Shown: positions 34,306 to 44,036, counted from the stretch's first letter. The stretch is DNA of 64,000 nt from Pseudomonas sp. Fl4BN1 (GCF_009908285.1 NZ_JAAARM010000034.1:1-64000), one strand, 5' to 3'. Translations and numbers: made by a program. Notes: generated by a model from the letters alone, not told the origin.

Positions 34306-35834
34306 AGCTCACCCCATTCAACACCGCCCCTGTAGCCGCTGCCGCAGGCAAGCGCTGCAGCCTGTCGAAACTGGGCATGGCCCTGGGTGTTGCCATGATC
34401 TGGTCCAACCCGACCCTGGCCGCCCTCACCGACACCAAGAACTTCGGCCTGGAAGTGAAGATCACCGGCCAGTCCGAGGACGATCGCGACCTCGGCACCC
34501 AGGGCGGTGGCGACGTCAACGGCATCGGCCTCGACCTGCGACCCTGGGTCTACGGCGAAAGCGGCAACTGGAGCGCCTACGCCATGGGCCAGGCGGTGAC
34601 CTCCACCGACGTGATCGAAACCGACACCCTGCAACAGTCCAGCGATGACGCCAGCCAGCAATCCAGCAACGACGACCGCAAGACCAAGAAGAACTACCTG
34701 GCCATGCGCGAATTCTGGGTCGGCTACAGCGGCTTCACCGCCTACCCGGGCGAGCAGTTGAAGTTCGGTCGCCAGCGCCTGCGCAACGATGACGGGCAAT
34801 GGCGCGACACCAACATCGAGGCGCTGAACTGGACCTTCGACACCACCCTGCTGCGGGCCAACCTGGGGGCCGCCGAGCGCTTCAGCGAATACCGCACCGA
34901 CCTCAAGGAACTGGCGCCCAAGGACAAGGATCGCCTGCACCTGTACGCCGACGCCGCCTACCAGTGGACCCCCGGCCAGTGGGTGGGCATCCGCGCCCAC
35001 CATACCCATGACGACGGCAAGCTCGACTATGCCCAGCCTGGGGTGGCCAGCGACCCGCTGGACAAGAAACAGAACGGCGACCTGACCTGGCTCGGCCTGG
35101 AAGCCAACAGCGACGCCTTTAACTGGCGCAACACCAATACCGTCAACTACTGGGCCAGCCTCACCGGCATGCGCGGCGACCGCGACACGGTCAACCCGCT
35201 GAACGCCGACGGCAGCCGCCCGACCCAAGCCAAGCGCGGCGACAATCTCGATGGCTGGGCCACTGACCTGGGGGTGCGCCTGCGCCTGGACCCGAACTGG
35301 CAAGTGGGCGCGGCCTATGCCCGGGCCAGTGCCGAGTACGAGCAGAACGGCCTGCAAAGCAACCGTTCCAATTTCACCGGCACCCGCTCGCGCATGCATC
35401 GCTTCGGCGAGGCCTTTCGCGGCGAGCTGAACAACACCCAGACCGCCACCCTGTTCGGCTCCTGGCAGCTGCGCGAGGACTACGACGCCAGCCTGGTCTA
35501 CCACAAGTTCTGGCGCGTGGACGGCAACAAGCCCGTGGGCAGCAACGGCATCAACGCTGTGGACAACAACTACGACGACACCACCGGCGCCCTGCTCAGC
35601 AGCACCTCGCTGCCACTCATGGACGGCAAGAAAGACCTCGGCCAGGAGATGGACCTGGTGGTCACCAAGTACTTCAAGCAAGGCCTGTTGCCGGCGGCCC
35701 TGAGCCAGTCGATCGATGAACCTTCGGCCCTGGTGCGTTTTCGTGGTGGCGTGTTCAAGCCCGGCGACGCCTACGGCAAAGAGGTCGACTCCTACATGCA
35801 CCGCGCCTTTATCGACGTGATCTGGCGCTTCTGA
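34302..35834 (+). CDS. algE: Alginate outer-membrane porin AlgE
   Basis: The 510-residue protein has a long signal peptide (to about residue 41, SNPTLAALTD), followed by an 18-stranded-barrel-like sequence ending in the outer-membrane C-terminal phenylalanine (FIDVIWRF). Charged loops such as FWVGYSGFTAYPGEQLKFGRQRLRNDDG match AlgE, the electropositive pore that exports alginate. The ATG at 34302 overlaps algK (ATGA). The longer open frame upstream is shadow sequence. Confidence 0.97.
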   Translation: MKLTPFNTAPVAAAAGKRCSLSKLGMALGVAMIWSNPTLAALTDTKNFGLEVKITGQSEDDRDLGTQGGGDVNGIGLDLRPWVYGESGNWSAYAMGQAVTSTDVIETDTLQQSSDDASQQSSNDDRKTKKNYLAMREFWVGYSGFTAYPGEQLKFGRQRLRNDDGQWRDTNIEALNWTFDTTLLRANLGAAERFSEYRTDLKELAPKDKDRLHLYADAAYQWTPGQWVGIRAHHTHDDGKLDYAQPGVASDPLDKKQNGDLTWLGLEANSDAFNWRNTNTVNYWASLTGMRGDRDTVNPLNADGSRPTQAKRGDNLDGWATDLGVRLRLDPNWQVGAAYARASAEYEQNGLQSNRSNFTGTRSRMHRFGEAFRGELNNTQTATLFGSWQLREDYDASLVYHKFWRVDGNKPVGSNGINAVDNNYDDTTGALLSSTSLPLMDGKKDLGQEMDLVVTKYFKQGLLPAALSQSIDEPSALVRFRGGVFKPGDAYGKEVDSYMHRAFIDVIWRF

Positions 35835-35860
35835 TGCAAGCCGCCAAAGGAGTGCCCGAC

Positions 35861-37450
35861 ATGAATGGCTACCCCCACAACAGCCAGCGCTACAAAGGCT
35901 CCCTGAGCCTGCTGGCCGGCGCCCTGCTGCTGGCCGGCAGCAGCGCCTTCGCCAGCGTCGAAGCGGCCAAGGCACCAATCGTCGCCAAGGAGCTGCAACA
36001 GGCCAAGACCTACACCGTCAGCAGTGCCCCCACCGAGCCCCTGGCCCTGGCCAAGCCGACCCTGCCCGACCTCTCCGGCTACACCGCCGAAGCGGCCGCG
36101 GCGAAGATCGTGCGCAGCAAGCCGGGCAAGATCAGCGTGCGCCGGATGATGCAGGAAGACGCCCTGAAGGACTTTATCGGCGGCGACAACAAGATGGCCG
36201 AATGGGTGGTGCGCCAGCACGGCATTCCCCAGGCGATCTTCATCGACGACGGCTACGTCAACCTCAAGCAACTGGTGGGCAAGCTGCCCAAGCAGTACAT
36301 CAGCGAGACCGCGCCCGGGGTCTACCTGGCGCGCGTGCCCATCGTCGTCGGCCGCCACGGCATCCTGGAAATCGACCAGCAGACCCAGGAGCTGCGCCTG
36401 TCCCAGGAAGGCGGCTCGTTCCTGGTCAACGACGGCCAGCTGTTCGTGCGTGACAGCAAAGTCACCGGCTGGCGCGAGAAAGACAACGGCCCGGCGACCT
36501 TCCGCTCGCCCAAGGAATTCCGCCCGTTCCTGCTGGCCTGGGGCGGCACCCAGACCTACATCGTCAACAGCACCATGGCCAGCTTCGGCTACGCCAACTC
36601 CAAGTCCTACGGGGTGAGCATTTCCCAGTACACGCCGAACATGGCCAAGGTCCTCAAGCGCCCCGAGCCCACCGGCTGGATCATCGGCTCGACCTTCTCG
36701 GACATGTGGTACGGCTTCTACTGCTACGAGACCCGGGACTTCGTGCTCAAGGGCAACACCTACAAGGACAACATCGTCTACGGCATCGACCCCCACGACC
36801 GTTCCCACGGCCTGATCATTGCCGACAACAGCGTCCACGGCACCAAGAAGAAGCACGGCATCATCATTTCCCGGGAAGTGAACGACAGCTTCATCTTCAA
36901 CAATCGCAGCTACGACAACCACCTTTCCGGGCTGGTGATCGACCGTAACAGCGTCAACAACCTGATCGCCTACAACGAGATCTACCGCAACCACACCGAC
37001 GGCATCACCCTCTACGAGAGTGCCGACAACCTGATCTACGGCAATAAGGTGATCAGCAACCGCCGCCACGGCATCCGCATTCGCAACAGCGTGAACATTC
37101 GCCTGTACGAAAACATCGCCATGGCCAACGGCCTGACCGGGGTCTACGGCCACATCAAGGACCTGTCCGACACCGACCGCGACATCAAGCTCGACCCGTT
37201 CGACGCCCAGGTCTCGCTGATCGTGGTCGGCGGCGAGCTGGCGGCCAACGGCAGCGGGCCGATGTCCATCGACTCGCCCCTGAGCGTGGAGCTGTACCGG
37301 GTCTCCATGCTGGCGCCGACCAAAAGCAGCGGCATCAGCTTCTCCGGCATCCTCGGCGAGCGCCAGGATGAAATTCTCGACCTGCTGGTGCGCCAGCAGA
37401 AAGCCGTGTTGATCGACCCCGTCGAACGCCAGACCGAAATGCGCGATTGA
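35861..37450 (+). CDS. algG: Poly(beta-D-mannuronate) C5-epimerase AlgG
   Basis: This is a 529-residue periplasmic protein. Its signal peptide ends near GSSAFAS, and a right-handed beta-helix (CASH repeats) runs from about residue 230. The DPHDRSHGLIIADN motif carries the catalytic histidine of AlgG. It epimerises mannuronate to guluronate in the nascent chain. I chose ATG 35861 because AAAGGAG lies 8 bases upstream; an in-frame ATG at 35834 overlaps the algE stop (TGATG) and is an alternative giving nine more residues. Confidence 0.97.
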   Translation: MNGYPHNSQRYKGSLSLLAGALLLAGSSAFASVEAAKAPIVAKELQQAKTYTVSSAPTEPLALAKPTLPDLSGYTAEAAAAKIVRSKPGKISVRRMMQEDALKDFIGGDNKMAEWVVRQHGIPQAIFIDDGYVNLKQLVGKLPKQYISETAPGVYLARVPIVVGRHGILEIDQQTQELRLSQEGGSFLVNDGQLFVRDSKVTGWREKDNGPATFRSPKEFRPFLLAWGGTQTYIVNSTMASFGYANSKSYGVSISQYTPNMAKVLKRPEPTGWIIGSTFSDMWYGFYCYETRDFVLKGNTYKDNIVYGIDPHDRSHGLIIADNSVHGTKKKHGIIISREVNDSFIFNNRSYDNHLSGLVIDRNSVNNLIAYNEIYRNHTDGITLYESADNLIYGNKVISNRRHGIRIRNSVNIRLYENIAMANGLTGVYGHIKDLSDTDRDIKLDPFDAQVSLIVVGGELAANGSGPMSIDSPLSVELYRVSMLAPTKSSGISFSGILGERQDEILDLLVRQQKAVLIDPVERQTEMRD

Positions 37451-37461
37451 GGATGACTGTC

Positions 37462-38922
37462 ATGCACCCACACTGGATCAAACTCCTGGGCCTGTCGGCC
37501 CTGACCGCGGGGATTCTCGCCGCCAGCGCCGGCGCCCGTGCCGACGAAAGCAGCGCCACCAGCGCCGCGCCAAATTTCAAGGCCGAGCCGTGCTGCAACC
37601 TGTGCCCGGCCGCCCACGATGCAAAAAACTACGTGACCCGTTACCAGCAGAACTTCACCACCCTGGTGCAAGCCCAGGGCGACTGGCTGTTCCGTACCCA
37701 GGAAGATTTGCGCACCGAGTTCAACACCACGCCGGAAGGCTACCGCCGCCTCCAGCAGCTGCACCAAGCCTTCAAGAGCAAGGGCGTGGAGCTGGTGCTG
37801 GTCTACCAGCCGACCCGCGGCCTGGTGAACCGCAACAAGCTCAACCCGGCACAAAAAGCCCGCTTCGACTACGACAAGGCCCTGAGCAACTACAAGGCCA
37901 TGCTCGGCCGCTTCGCGCAGATGGGCTACGTGGTGCCGGACCTCTCGCCGCTGACCAACGAACAGCTGCCCGAAACCCTGCCGGCCCACGACTTCTACTT
38001 CCGCGGCGACCAGCACTGGACGCCTTACGGCGCCCAGCGCACGGCGCAGATCGTCGCCGACCAGATCAAGCAACTGCCGGCCTTCGCCGACGTGCCACGG
38101 CGTGAATTCGAGACCCGCAAATCCGGGCGCATGGGCAAGACCGGCACCCTGCACAACATGGCCGGGCAACTGTGCGGCACCAGCTACGCCATCCAGTACA
38201 TGGACCAGTTCACCACCGAGCCCAAGGGCGAAGCCGGCGACGGCGACCTGTTCGGCGATTCCGGCAACCCGCAGATCACCCTGGTGGGCACCAGCCACAG
38301 TGGCAAGAACTACAACTTCGCCGGCTTCCTTGAAGAAGCCATCGGTGCCGACATTCTCAACGTCGCCTTCCCCGGCGGCGGCCTGGAAGGCTCGATGCTG
38401 CAGTACCTGGGCAGCGATGAATTCCAGAAGAGCCCGCCGAAGATCCTGATCTGGGAATTCTCGCCGCTGTACCGCCTGGACCAGGAAACCATCTACCGGC
38501 AGATGATGGCCCTGCTGGACAACGGCTGCGAAGGCAAGGACGCGCAGATGACCGGCAGCACCACCCTCAAGCCCGGCAAGAATGAACTGCTGGTCAACAG
38601 CAAGAACCTGGACCTGCGCAACAGCGGCCATCAGGTCGACATCCGCTTCGCCGACCCTTCGGTGAAAACCCTGCAAGCCACCCTCTGGTACATGAACGGG
38701 CGCCACGAGGACATCAAGATCGAAAAACCGCAAACGTCCGACACCGACGGGCGCTTCGCCTTCGAACTGCGTAGCGACGAAGACTGGGCCGCGCAGAACC
38801 TGCTGGCGGTCGAAGTCCAGGGCCCGGAAGCGGGCACGGCGGGGCAGAAGGTCGAAGCGAAAATTTGCAAACGCAACGTATTCCCGAGCGCCGAGCAACG
38901 CACCGCGCAAATCGGGCAATGA
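37462..38922 (+). CDS. algX: Alginate O-acetyltransferase AlgX
   Basis: The 486-residue periplasmic protein has a signal peptide ending AGARADE, an SGNH hydrolase-like domain and a C-terminal carbohydrate-binding domain. The SGNH residues lie in GTSHSGKNYNF (serine) and RGDQHWTPYGAQ (Asp/His). AlgX acetylates the polymer at O-2/O-3. Possible starts are TTG 37447, ATG 37453 and ATG 37462; GAGG at 37449-37452 best suits the last. It overlaps or abuts algG. Confidence 0.96.
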   Translation: MHPHWIKLLGLSALTAGILAASAGARADESSATSAAPNFKAEPCCNLCPAAHDAKNYVTRYQQNFTTLVQAQGDWLFRTQEDLRTEFNTTPEGYRRLQQLHQAFKSKGVELVLVYQPTRGLVNRNKLNPAQKARFDYDKALSNYKAMLGRFAQMGYVVPDLSPLTNEQLPETLPAHDFYFRGDQHWTPYGAQRTAQIVADQIKQLPAFADVPRREFETRKSGRMGKTGTLHNMAGQLCGTSYAIQYMDQFTTEPKGEAGDGDLFGDSGNPQITLVGTSHSGKNYNFAGFLEEAIGADILNVAFPGGGLEGSMLQYLGSDEFQKSPPKILIWEFSPLYRLDQETIYRQMMALLDNGCEGKDAQMTGSTTLKPGKNELLVNSKNLDLRNSGHQVDIRFADPSVKTLQATLWYMNGRHEDIKIEKPQTSDTDGRFAFELRSDEDWAAQNLLAVEVQGPEAGTAGQKVEAKICKRNVFPSAEQRTAQIGQ

Positions 38923-38930
38923 GGTTTCCC

Positions 38931-40046
38931 ATGCAAAGCACAGACTTGAAACGCTTGTTGATCCCCAGCCTGCTGGGGCTGGCCATCGTTACCGGCAGCG
39001 CCCAGGCCGCTGCGCCGCTGCGCCCGCCCCAGGGCTATTTCGCCCCGGTGGACAAGTTCAAGAGCGGCGACAACAGCGAGGGCTGCGACGCCATGCCGGC
39101 GCCCTACACCGGCGCCCTGCAGTTTCGCAGCAAGTACGAAGGCTCGGACAAGGCCCGGGCCACCCTCAATGTGCAGTCCGAACAGGCCTTTCGCGACACC
39201 ACCGCGGACATCACCAAGATCGAGCGCGGCACCAGCAAGCGGGTCATGCAGTTCATGCGCGACGGCCGCCCGGAACAGCTGGACTGCACCCTCGCCTGGC
39301 TCAGCGCCTGGGCCCAGGCCGATGCGCTGATGTCCAGGGACTTCAACCACACCGGCAAGTCCATGCGCAAATGGGCCCTGGGCAGCATGGCCTCGGCCTA
39401 CCTACGGCTGAAGTTCTCCGACTCCCACCCCCTGGCCACCCACCAGGAACAGGCGCAGAAGATCGAAGCCTGGTTCAGCAAGATGGCCGACCAGGTGGTC
39501 AGCGACTGGGACAACCTGCCCCTGGACAAGACCAACAACCACTCCTACTGGGCCGCCTGGTCGGTAATGGCTACCGCCGTGGCCACCAACCGCCGCGACC
39601 TGTTCGACTGGGCAGTGAAGGAATACAAGGTCGGCGCCAACCAGATCGACGCCGACGGCTTCTTACCCAACGAACTCAAGCGCCAGCAACGGGCCCTGGC
39701 CTACCACAACTACGCCCTGCCGCCGCTGGCGATGATCGCCAGCTTCGCCCAGGTCAATGGTGTGGACCTGCGCCAGGAAAACCACGGCGCCCTCAAGCGC
39801 CTGGGCGAACGGGTACTGGCCGGGGTCAAGGACCCGGACACCTTCGAGCAGAAGAACGGCAAGCAACAGGACATGACCGACCTCAAGGTCGACTCCAAAT
39901 TCGCCTGGCTGGAACCCTACTGCAGCCTCTACACCTGCGCCCCAGATGTGCTTGCGCGCAAGCACAAGATGCAGCCGTTCAAGACCTTCCGCCTGGGGGG
40001 CGACCTGACCAAGGTCTACGACCCGGCCCACGAAAAAGGTTCCTGA
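38931..40046 (+). CDS. algL: Periplasmic alginate lyase AlgL
   Basis: The 371-residue protein has a signal peptide ending GSAQAAAP and an alpha/alpha-toroid PL5 lyase domain. The catalytic block NNHSYWAAW (Asn-His and Tyr) and KRQQRALAYHNYALPPL are conserved. It cleaves mannuronate bonds and clears periplasmic alginate. The ATG at 38931 follows GAGG by 6 bases; an upstream in-frame ATG at 38919 overlaps the algX stop and is less likely. Confidence 0.97.
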   Translation: MQSTDLKRLLIPSLLGLAIVTGSAQAAAPLRPPQGYFAPVDKFKSGDNSEGCDAMPAPYTGALQFRSKYEGSDKARATLNVQSEQAFRDTTADITKIERGTSKRVMQFMRDGRPEQLDCTLAWLSAWAQADALMSRDFNHTGKSMRKWALGSMASAYLRLKFSDSHPLATHQEQAQKIEAWFSKMADQVVSDWDNLPLDKTNNHSYWAAWSVMATAVATNRRDLFDWAVKEYKVGANQIDADGFLPNELKRQQRALAYHNYALPPLAMIASFAQVNGVDLRQENHGALKRLGERVLAGVKDPDTFEQKNGKQQDMTDLKVDSKFAWLEPYCSLYTCAPDVLARKHKMQPFKTFRLGGDLTKVYDPAHEKGS

Positions 40047-40069
40047 GCACCACCCGCAAACGACCCACC

Positions 40070-40151
40070 GTAGGAGCTGGCTTGCCAGCGAAGAGGCCCT
40101 CAAGGACACCGTCACATCCAAGGACGCCTTCGCCGGCAAGCCGGCTCCTAC
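40070..40151. repeat. REP pair between algL and algI
   Basis: GTAGGAGCTGGCTTGCCAGCG (from 40070) faces GCCGGCAAGCCGGCTCCTAC (to 40151). It occupies much of the 203-base gap, the longest within the operon apart from the algF-algA gap. Confidence 0.88.
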
Positions 40152-40249
40152 ACAGGGCGCGCTACACGCAGTACCGCTTCCCCGGTTTTCACGGGGGGGT
40201 TTGGGGGGGCTCCGGCCTCTGACTATTGGTTAAACATGGAGAGATCGGG

Positions 40250-41815
40250 ATGGTTTTCTCATCCAATGTGTTCCTGTTCCTGTTCCTGCCGATCTTTCTC
40301 GGCTTGTACTACTTGAGCGGGCAACGCTATCGCAACCTGCTGCTGCTGATCGCCAGCTACCTGTTCTATGCCTGGTGGCGCGTGGACTTCCTGGCGCTGT
40401 TCGCCGGGGTCACCCTGTGGAACTACTGGATCGGCCTGAAAGTCGGCGCCGCCGGGGTCAGGACCCAACCCGCCCAGCGCTGGCTGCTGCTGGGGGTGGC
40501 GGTGGACCTGTGCATCCTCGGCTACTTCAAGTACGCCAACTTCGGCGTCGACAGCATCAACGCCATCATGACTTCCATGGGGCTTGAGCCGTTCATCCTG
40601 ACCCACGTGCTGTTGCCGATCGGCATCTCGTTCTACATCTTCGAGTCCATCAGCTACATCATCGACGTCTACCGCGGCGACACCCCGGCCACCCGCAACA
40701 TGATCGACTTCGCGGCGTTCGTGGCGATCTTCCCGCACCTGATCGCCGGCCCCGTGCTGCGCTTTCGCGACCTGGCGGACCAGTTCAACAATCGCACCCA
40801 CACCCTGGACAAGTTCTCCGAAGGCTGCACCCGCTTCATGCAGGGCTTCATCAAAAAAGTGTTCATCGCCGACACCCTGGCGGTGGTCGCCGACCATTGC
40901 TTCGCCCTGCACAACCCCACCACCGGGGACGCCTGGCTCGGCGCCCTGGCCTACACCGCGCAGCTGTACTTCGACTTCTCCGGCTACAGCGACATGGCCA
41001 TCGGCCTGGGCTTGATGATGGGTTTTCGCTTCATGGAAAACTTCAAGCAGCCCTACATCAGCCAGTCCATCACCGAGTTCTGGCGGCGCTGGCACATCAG
41101 CCTCTCCACCTGGCTGCGGGACTACCTGTACATCACCCTGGGGGGCAACCGCAAAGGTACCCTGATCACCTACCGCAACCTGTTTCTGACCATGCTCCTG
41201 GGCGGCCTGTGGCACGGCGCCAACTTCACCTACATCGTCTGGGGCGCCTGGCACGGCATGTGGCTGGCCATCGAAAAGGCCCTGGGCATCAACACCACGC
41301 CGCGCAGCCTGAACCCGGTGCGCTGGGCCCTGACCTTCCTGCTGGTGGTGATGGGCTGGGTGATCTTCCGCGCCGAAAACCTGCACGTGGCAGGCCGCAT
41401 GTACGGCGCCATGTTCAGCTTCGGCGACTGGTCGCTGTCGGAACTCAACCGCGCCAGCCTCACCGGCCTGCAAGTGGCGACCCTGGTCCTGGCCTACGCC
41501 ACCCTGGCGTACTTCGGCCTGCGTGACCTGTACCGCAACCCGGCGCCGGTCAAGGCCAAGCCTGAAGTCGACAGCCAAGCCGACGGCCCGGCCAGCGCCC
41601 AGCCCGGCCTGATCAAGGCGGTACCCGGGGACAACCCCGGCAGCATTCACCAACCGGGCTACATCGTCGGCCGCGAGGCCCAGGTGCAGCCGGCCTACTG
41701 GACTGCCGACTGGTCGCGCTACGCCATGCGCGCCCTGGTGCTGCTGCTGTTCATTGCCTCGATTCTCAAACTCTCGGCGCAAAGCTTCTCGCCGTTCCTT
41801 TACTTCCAGTTCTGA
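40250..41815 (+). CDS. algI: Alginate O-acetylation MBOAT protein AlgI
   Basis: This 521-residue protein has about ten membrane segments and the MBOAT signatures FWRRWHISLSTWLRDYLYI and GGLWHGANFTYIVWG, the latter with the invariant histidine. It passes acetyl groups across the inner membrane for AlgJ/AlgX. ATG 40250 is the family start (MVFSSNVF); GGAGAG lies just upstream. Confidence 0.97.
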   Translation: MVFSSNVFLFLFLPIFLGLYYLSGQRYRNLLLLIASYLFYAWWRVDFLALFAGVTLWNYWIGLKVGAAGVRTQPAQRWLLLGVAVDLCILGYFKYANFGVDSINAIMTSMGLEPFILTHVLLPIGISFYIFESISYIIDVYRGDTPATRNMIDFAAFVAIFPHLIAGPVLRFRDLADQFNNRTHTLDKFSEGCTRFMQGFIKKVFIADTLAVVADHCFALHNPTTGDAWLGALAYTAQLYFDFSGYSDMAIGLGLMMGFRFMENFKQPYISQSITEFWRRWHISLSTWLRDYLYITLGGNRKGTLITYRNLFLTMLLGGLWHGANFTYIVWGAWHGMWLAIEKALGINTTPRSLNPVRWALTFLLVVMGWVIFRAENLHVAGRMYGAMFSFGDWSLSELNRASLTGLQVATLVLAYATLAYFGLRDLYRNPAPVKAKPEVDSQADGPASAQPGLIKAVPGDNPGSIHQPGYIVGREAQVQPAYWTADWSRYAMRALVLLLFIASILKLSAQSFSPFLYFQF

Positions 41816-41826
41816 GGGATCTGCCC

Positions 41827-43149
41827 ATGACCCGCTCATTACGTGTGTTCTACATCGCGCTGTTCCTGGTGACCCTGCTGGTCCTCGGGCTGTGGTCGGC
41901 GCGCAGCTTCTTCGGCTTCAGCACCAACAATGACGCCACCGTGCTCAACGGGCGCTGGGCCAAGGCGGTGGAAACCCACTACGACGACCAGTTCCCGATC
42001 AAGCGCCTGGGCACCAACCTCTGGGCCGCCCTGGACTTCAAGCTGTTCAACGAAGGCCGCCCGGGGGTGGTGCTGGGCCGCGACCAGTGGCTGTACAGCG
42101 ATGAAGAGTTCAACCCGGTGGTCAACGAGGAACTCAACCTGCAGGGCAACTACGCCCTGGTGGAAGGCGTGCGCCAGACCTTGAAGGCGCACGGGGTGAA
42201 ACTGCTGATGGCGATCGTTCCGGCCAAGGTGCGCCTGTACCCGGAACACATGGACGAAGTGCGCCCGGCGCGCATTCACGCCAACCTCTACCAGGACTTC
42301 CACGCCCGGGTCGCCGCCAACAAGATCCTCGCCCCCGACCTGCTAGGGCCCCTGCAACAGGCCAAGCAGCAGGGCCAGCAAGTGTTTCTGCGCACCGACA
42401 CCCACTGGACCCCGGCGGGCGCCGAAGTCGTCGCCCGCCAGCTGGCCCAGACCATCGCCGCCAAGACCCCGCTCAGCGGCCAGCCGCAACGCTTCGTCAC
42501 CGAAACCCAGGAGACCGTGGAGCACCAGGGCGACCTGCGCCGCTTCCTGCCCCTGGACCCGCTGTTCGAGAACCTGATGCCCGCCGAAGAGCCCCTGCAA
42601 AAGCGCGTAACCCGGGCCAGCGACGAACAGCCGGCCGCCGACGACGCGCTGTTCGCCGACCACGAAGTGCCAGTGACCCTGGTGGGCACCAGTTACAGCG
42701 CCAACCCCAGCTGGAACTTCGTCGGTGCCCTGAAACAGGCCCTGCACAGCGACGTGCTGAGCTACGCCGAAGACGGCCACGGGCCGATCCTGCCGATGCT
42801 CAGCTACCTGAAAAGCGACGACTTCAAGAACCACCCGCCCCAGGTGCTGATCTGGGAATTCCCTGAACGCTATCTGCCGGTGAACAACGAAATCGGCGAC
42901 GCCGACCCGCAGTGGGTCGCAGAGCTCAAGCAAGCCGGTGCTCAAGCCGGGCCGAGTAGAAGCGTCGCGAGCGAAGGCAAGACAAGGCAAAAACAGGCGA
43001 GGACGCGGAGTTTACGAGCTGTAAATGAGCAGTCCGAGCCTGTTTTTAACGCTGGATTGCCGAGCGCAGCAACTTCTACCCAGCCCGGCCAGCAAAACCT
43101 AGCCAACAACACCCCGAAATCCGAGACGCCCGATCGGGCGCAAAACTGA
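41827..43149 (+). CDS. algJ: Alginate O-acetylation protein AlgJ, with repeat-derived C-terminal insert
   Basis: The 440-residue protein has an uncleaved N-terminal membrane anchor and an SGNH-like AlgX/AlgJ domain. Key motifs are RTDTHWTPAGAE and GTSYSANPSWNF. P. aeruginosa AlgJ has about 391 residues. After ELKQAGAQ (near residue 375) the frame runs through a ~124-base inverted-repeat element before resuming with QPGQQNLANN. Removing 46 codons would give about 394 residues, so the element is a frame-preserving insertion. It should not disturb the catalytic domain. Confidence 0.95.
   Translation: MTRSLRVFYIALFLVTLLVLGLWSARSFFGFSTNNDATVLNGRWAKAVETHYDDQFPIKRLGTNLWAALDFKLFNEGRPGVVLGRDQWLYSDEEFNPVVNEELNLQGNYALVEGVRQTLKAHGVKLLMAIVPAKVRLYPEHMDEVRPARIHANLYQDFHARVAANKILAPDLLGPLQQAKQQGQQVFLRTDTHWTPAGAEVVARQLAQTIAAKTPLSGQPQRFVTETQETVEHQGDLRRFLPLDPLFENLMPAEEPLQKRVTRASDEQPAADDALFADHEVPVTLVGTSYSANPSWNFVGALKQALHSDVLSYAEDGHGPILPMLSYLKSDDFKNHPPQVLIWEFPERYLPVNNEIGDADPQWVAELKQAGAQAGPSRSVASEGKTRQKQARTRSLRAVNEQSEPVFNAGLPSAATSTQPGQQNLANNTPKSETPDRAQN
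42956..43079. repeat. Non-REP repeat element inserted near the 3' end of algJ
   Basis: The ends are GTAGAAG (42956-42962) and CTTCTAC (43073-43079). Inside, AAAAACAGGC and GCCTGTTTTT form a perfect 10-base inverted repeat around GAGGACGCGGAGTTTACG. This resembles a dispersed Pseudomonas intergenic repeat I recall from fluorescent strains; I could not verify the name. It is flanked by similar CAAGCCGG/CAGCCCGG sequences, as if duplicated on insertion. Confidence 0.75.
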
Positions 43150-43164
43150 AAAGAGGTAACACTC

Positions 43165-43821
43165 ATGACTGTCATCACTACTCCTCGCCGTCTCGCCCAA
43201 GCAATCACCCTGGCTGCCGGCATGAGCGTCCTGTCCCTGTCCGCCTTCGCCGGTGGCGATGCCGCGCTGTACGGCCCCACCGCGCCCAAGGGCTCGACCT
43301 TCGTGCGCCTGTACAACGCCAGCAACAGCGAAGTCAGCGCCACGGTGGGCAGCACCAACGTCAACGACGTCGCGCCCCTGGCCAGCAGCGACTTCAGCTT
43401 CATGCCCGGCGGCGACTACAGCGCCAAGGTGGGCAGCCAGAGCGTGCCGGTAAAACTGGCCGCCGATCACTATTACACCCTGGTCAACAACGCCAGCGGC
43501 CAGCCGCAACTGATCGAAGAACCGCCGTTCAAGAACAAGCAGAAGTCCCTGGTGCGGGTGCAGAACCTCAGCGACCAGGCCCTGACCCTGAAGACCGCCG
43601 ACGGCAAGACCGACGTGGTCAAGGCCGTGGCGGCCAAGGGCCGCGGCGAGCGCGAAATCAACCCGGTAAAGGTCAGCTTCGCCCTGTATGACGGCGAGAA
43701 AAAGGTCAGCGACCTCAAGCCCGTGGCCCTGGAGCGCGGCGAAGCGGCGGTGCTCTACGTCACCGGCAACGGCAGCAGCCTGTCGCCGGTGTGGGTCAAG
43801 CGCCCAGTCTCCACCCGCTAA
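43165..43821 (+). CDS. algF: Alginate O-acetylation protein AlgF
   Basis: This is a 218-residue periplasmic protein with a signal peptide ending LSAFAGGDA, then two predicted beta-sandwich domains (GDAALYGPTAPKGSTFVRLYN and FKNKQKSLVRVQNLSDQAL). No catalytic motif is known; AlgF acts with AlgI/J/X as an interaction partner. GAGG precedes the ATG. Confidence 0.97.
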   Translation: MTVITTPRRLAQAITLAAGMSVLSLSAFAGGDAALYGPTAPKGSTFVRLYNASNSEVSATVGSTNVNDVAPLASSDFSFMPGGDYSAKVGSQSVPVKLAADHYYTLVNNASGQPQLIEEPPFKNKQKSLVRVQNLSDQALTLKTADGKTDVVKAVAAKGRGEREINPVKVSFALYDGEKKVSDLKPVALERGEAAVLYVTGNGSSLSPVWVKRPVSTR

Positions 43822-43857
43822 CGAATTTCCGGATGCACGCCGCACCCGCCGCCTCTC

Positions 43858-43939
43858 GTAGGAGCTGGCTTGCCAGCGAAGGCGCCCTCAAGCCCGACAC
43901 AAGGCTCAAAGGCCCCTTCGCCGGCAAGCCGGCTCCTAC
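43858..43939. repeat. REP pair between algF and algA
   Basis: GTAGGAGCTGGCTTGCCAGCG (43858 on) faces GCCGGCAAGCCGGCTCCTAC (to 43939), inside the 215-base algF-algA gap. Confidence 0.88.
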
Positions 43940-44036
43940 AGGGGGCAGGCAACGCATCCGGGCACGCAACAAAAACAAGAGTGAAACGACAGAACGCAGT
44001 AGCTCTAACCCATACGATGTTTGAAGGAGTAACAAC

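Noticed and set aside
34170..38919. Long minus-strand open frames opposite algE, algG and algX
   Set aside because: Same effect of GC-rich codon use; no ribosome site, signal or family match, and the plus-strand genes are certain.
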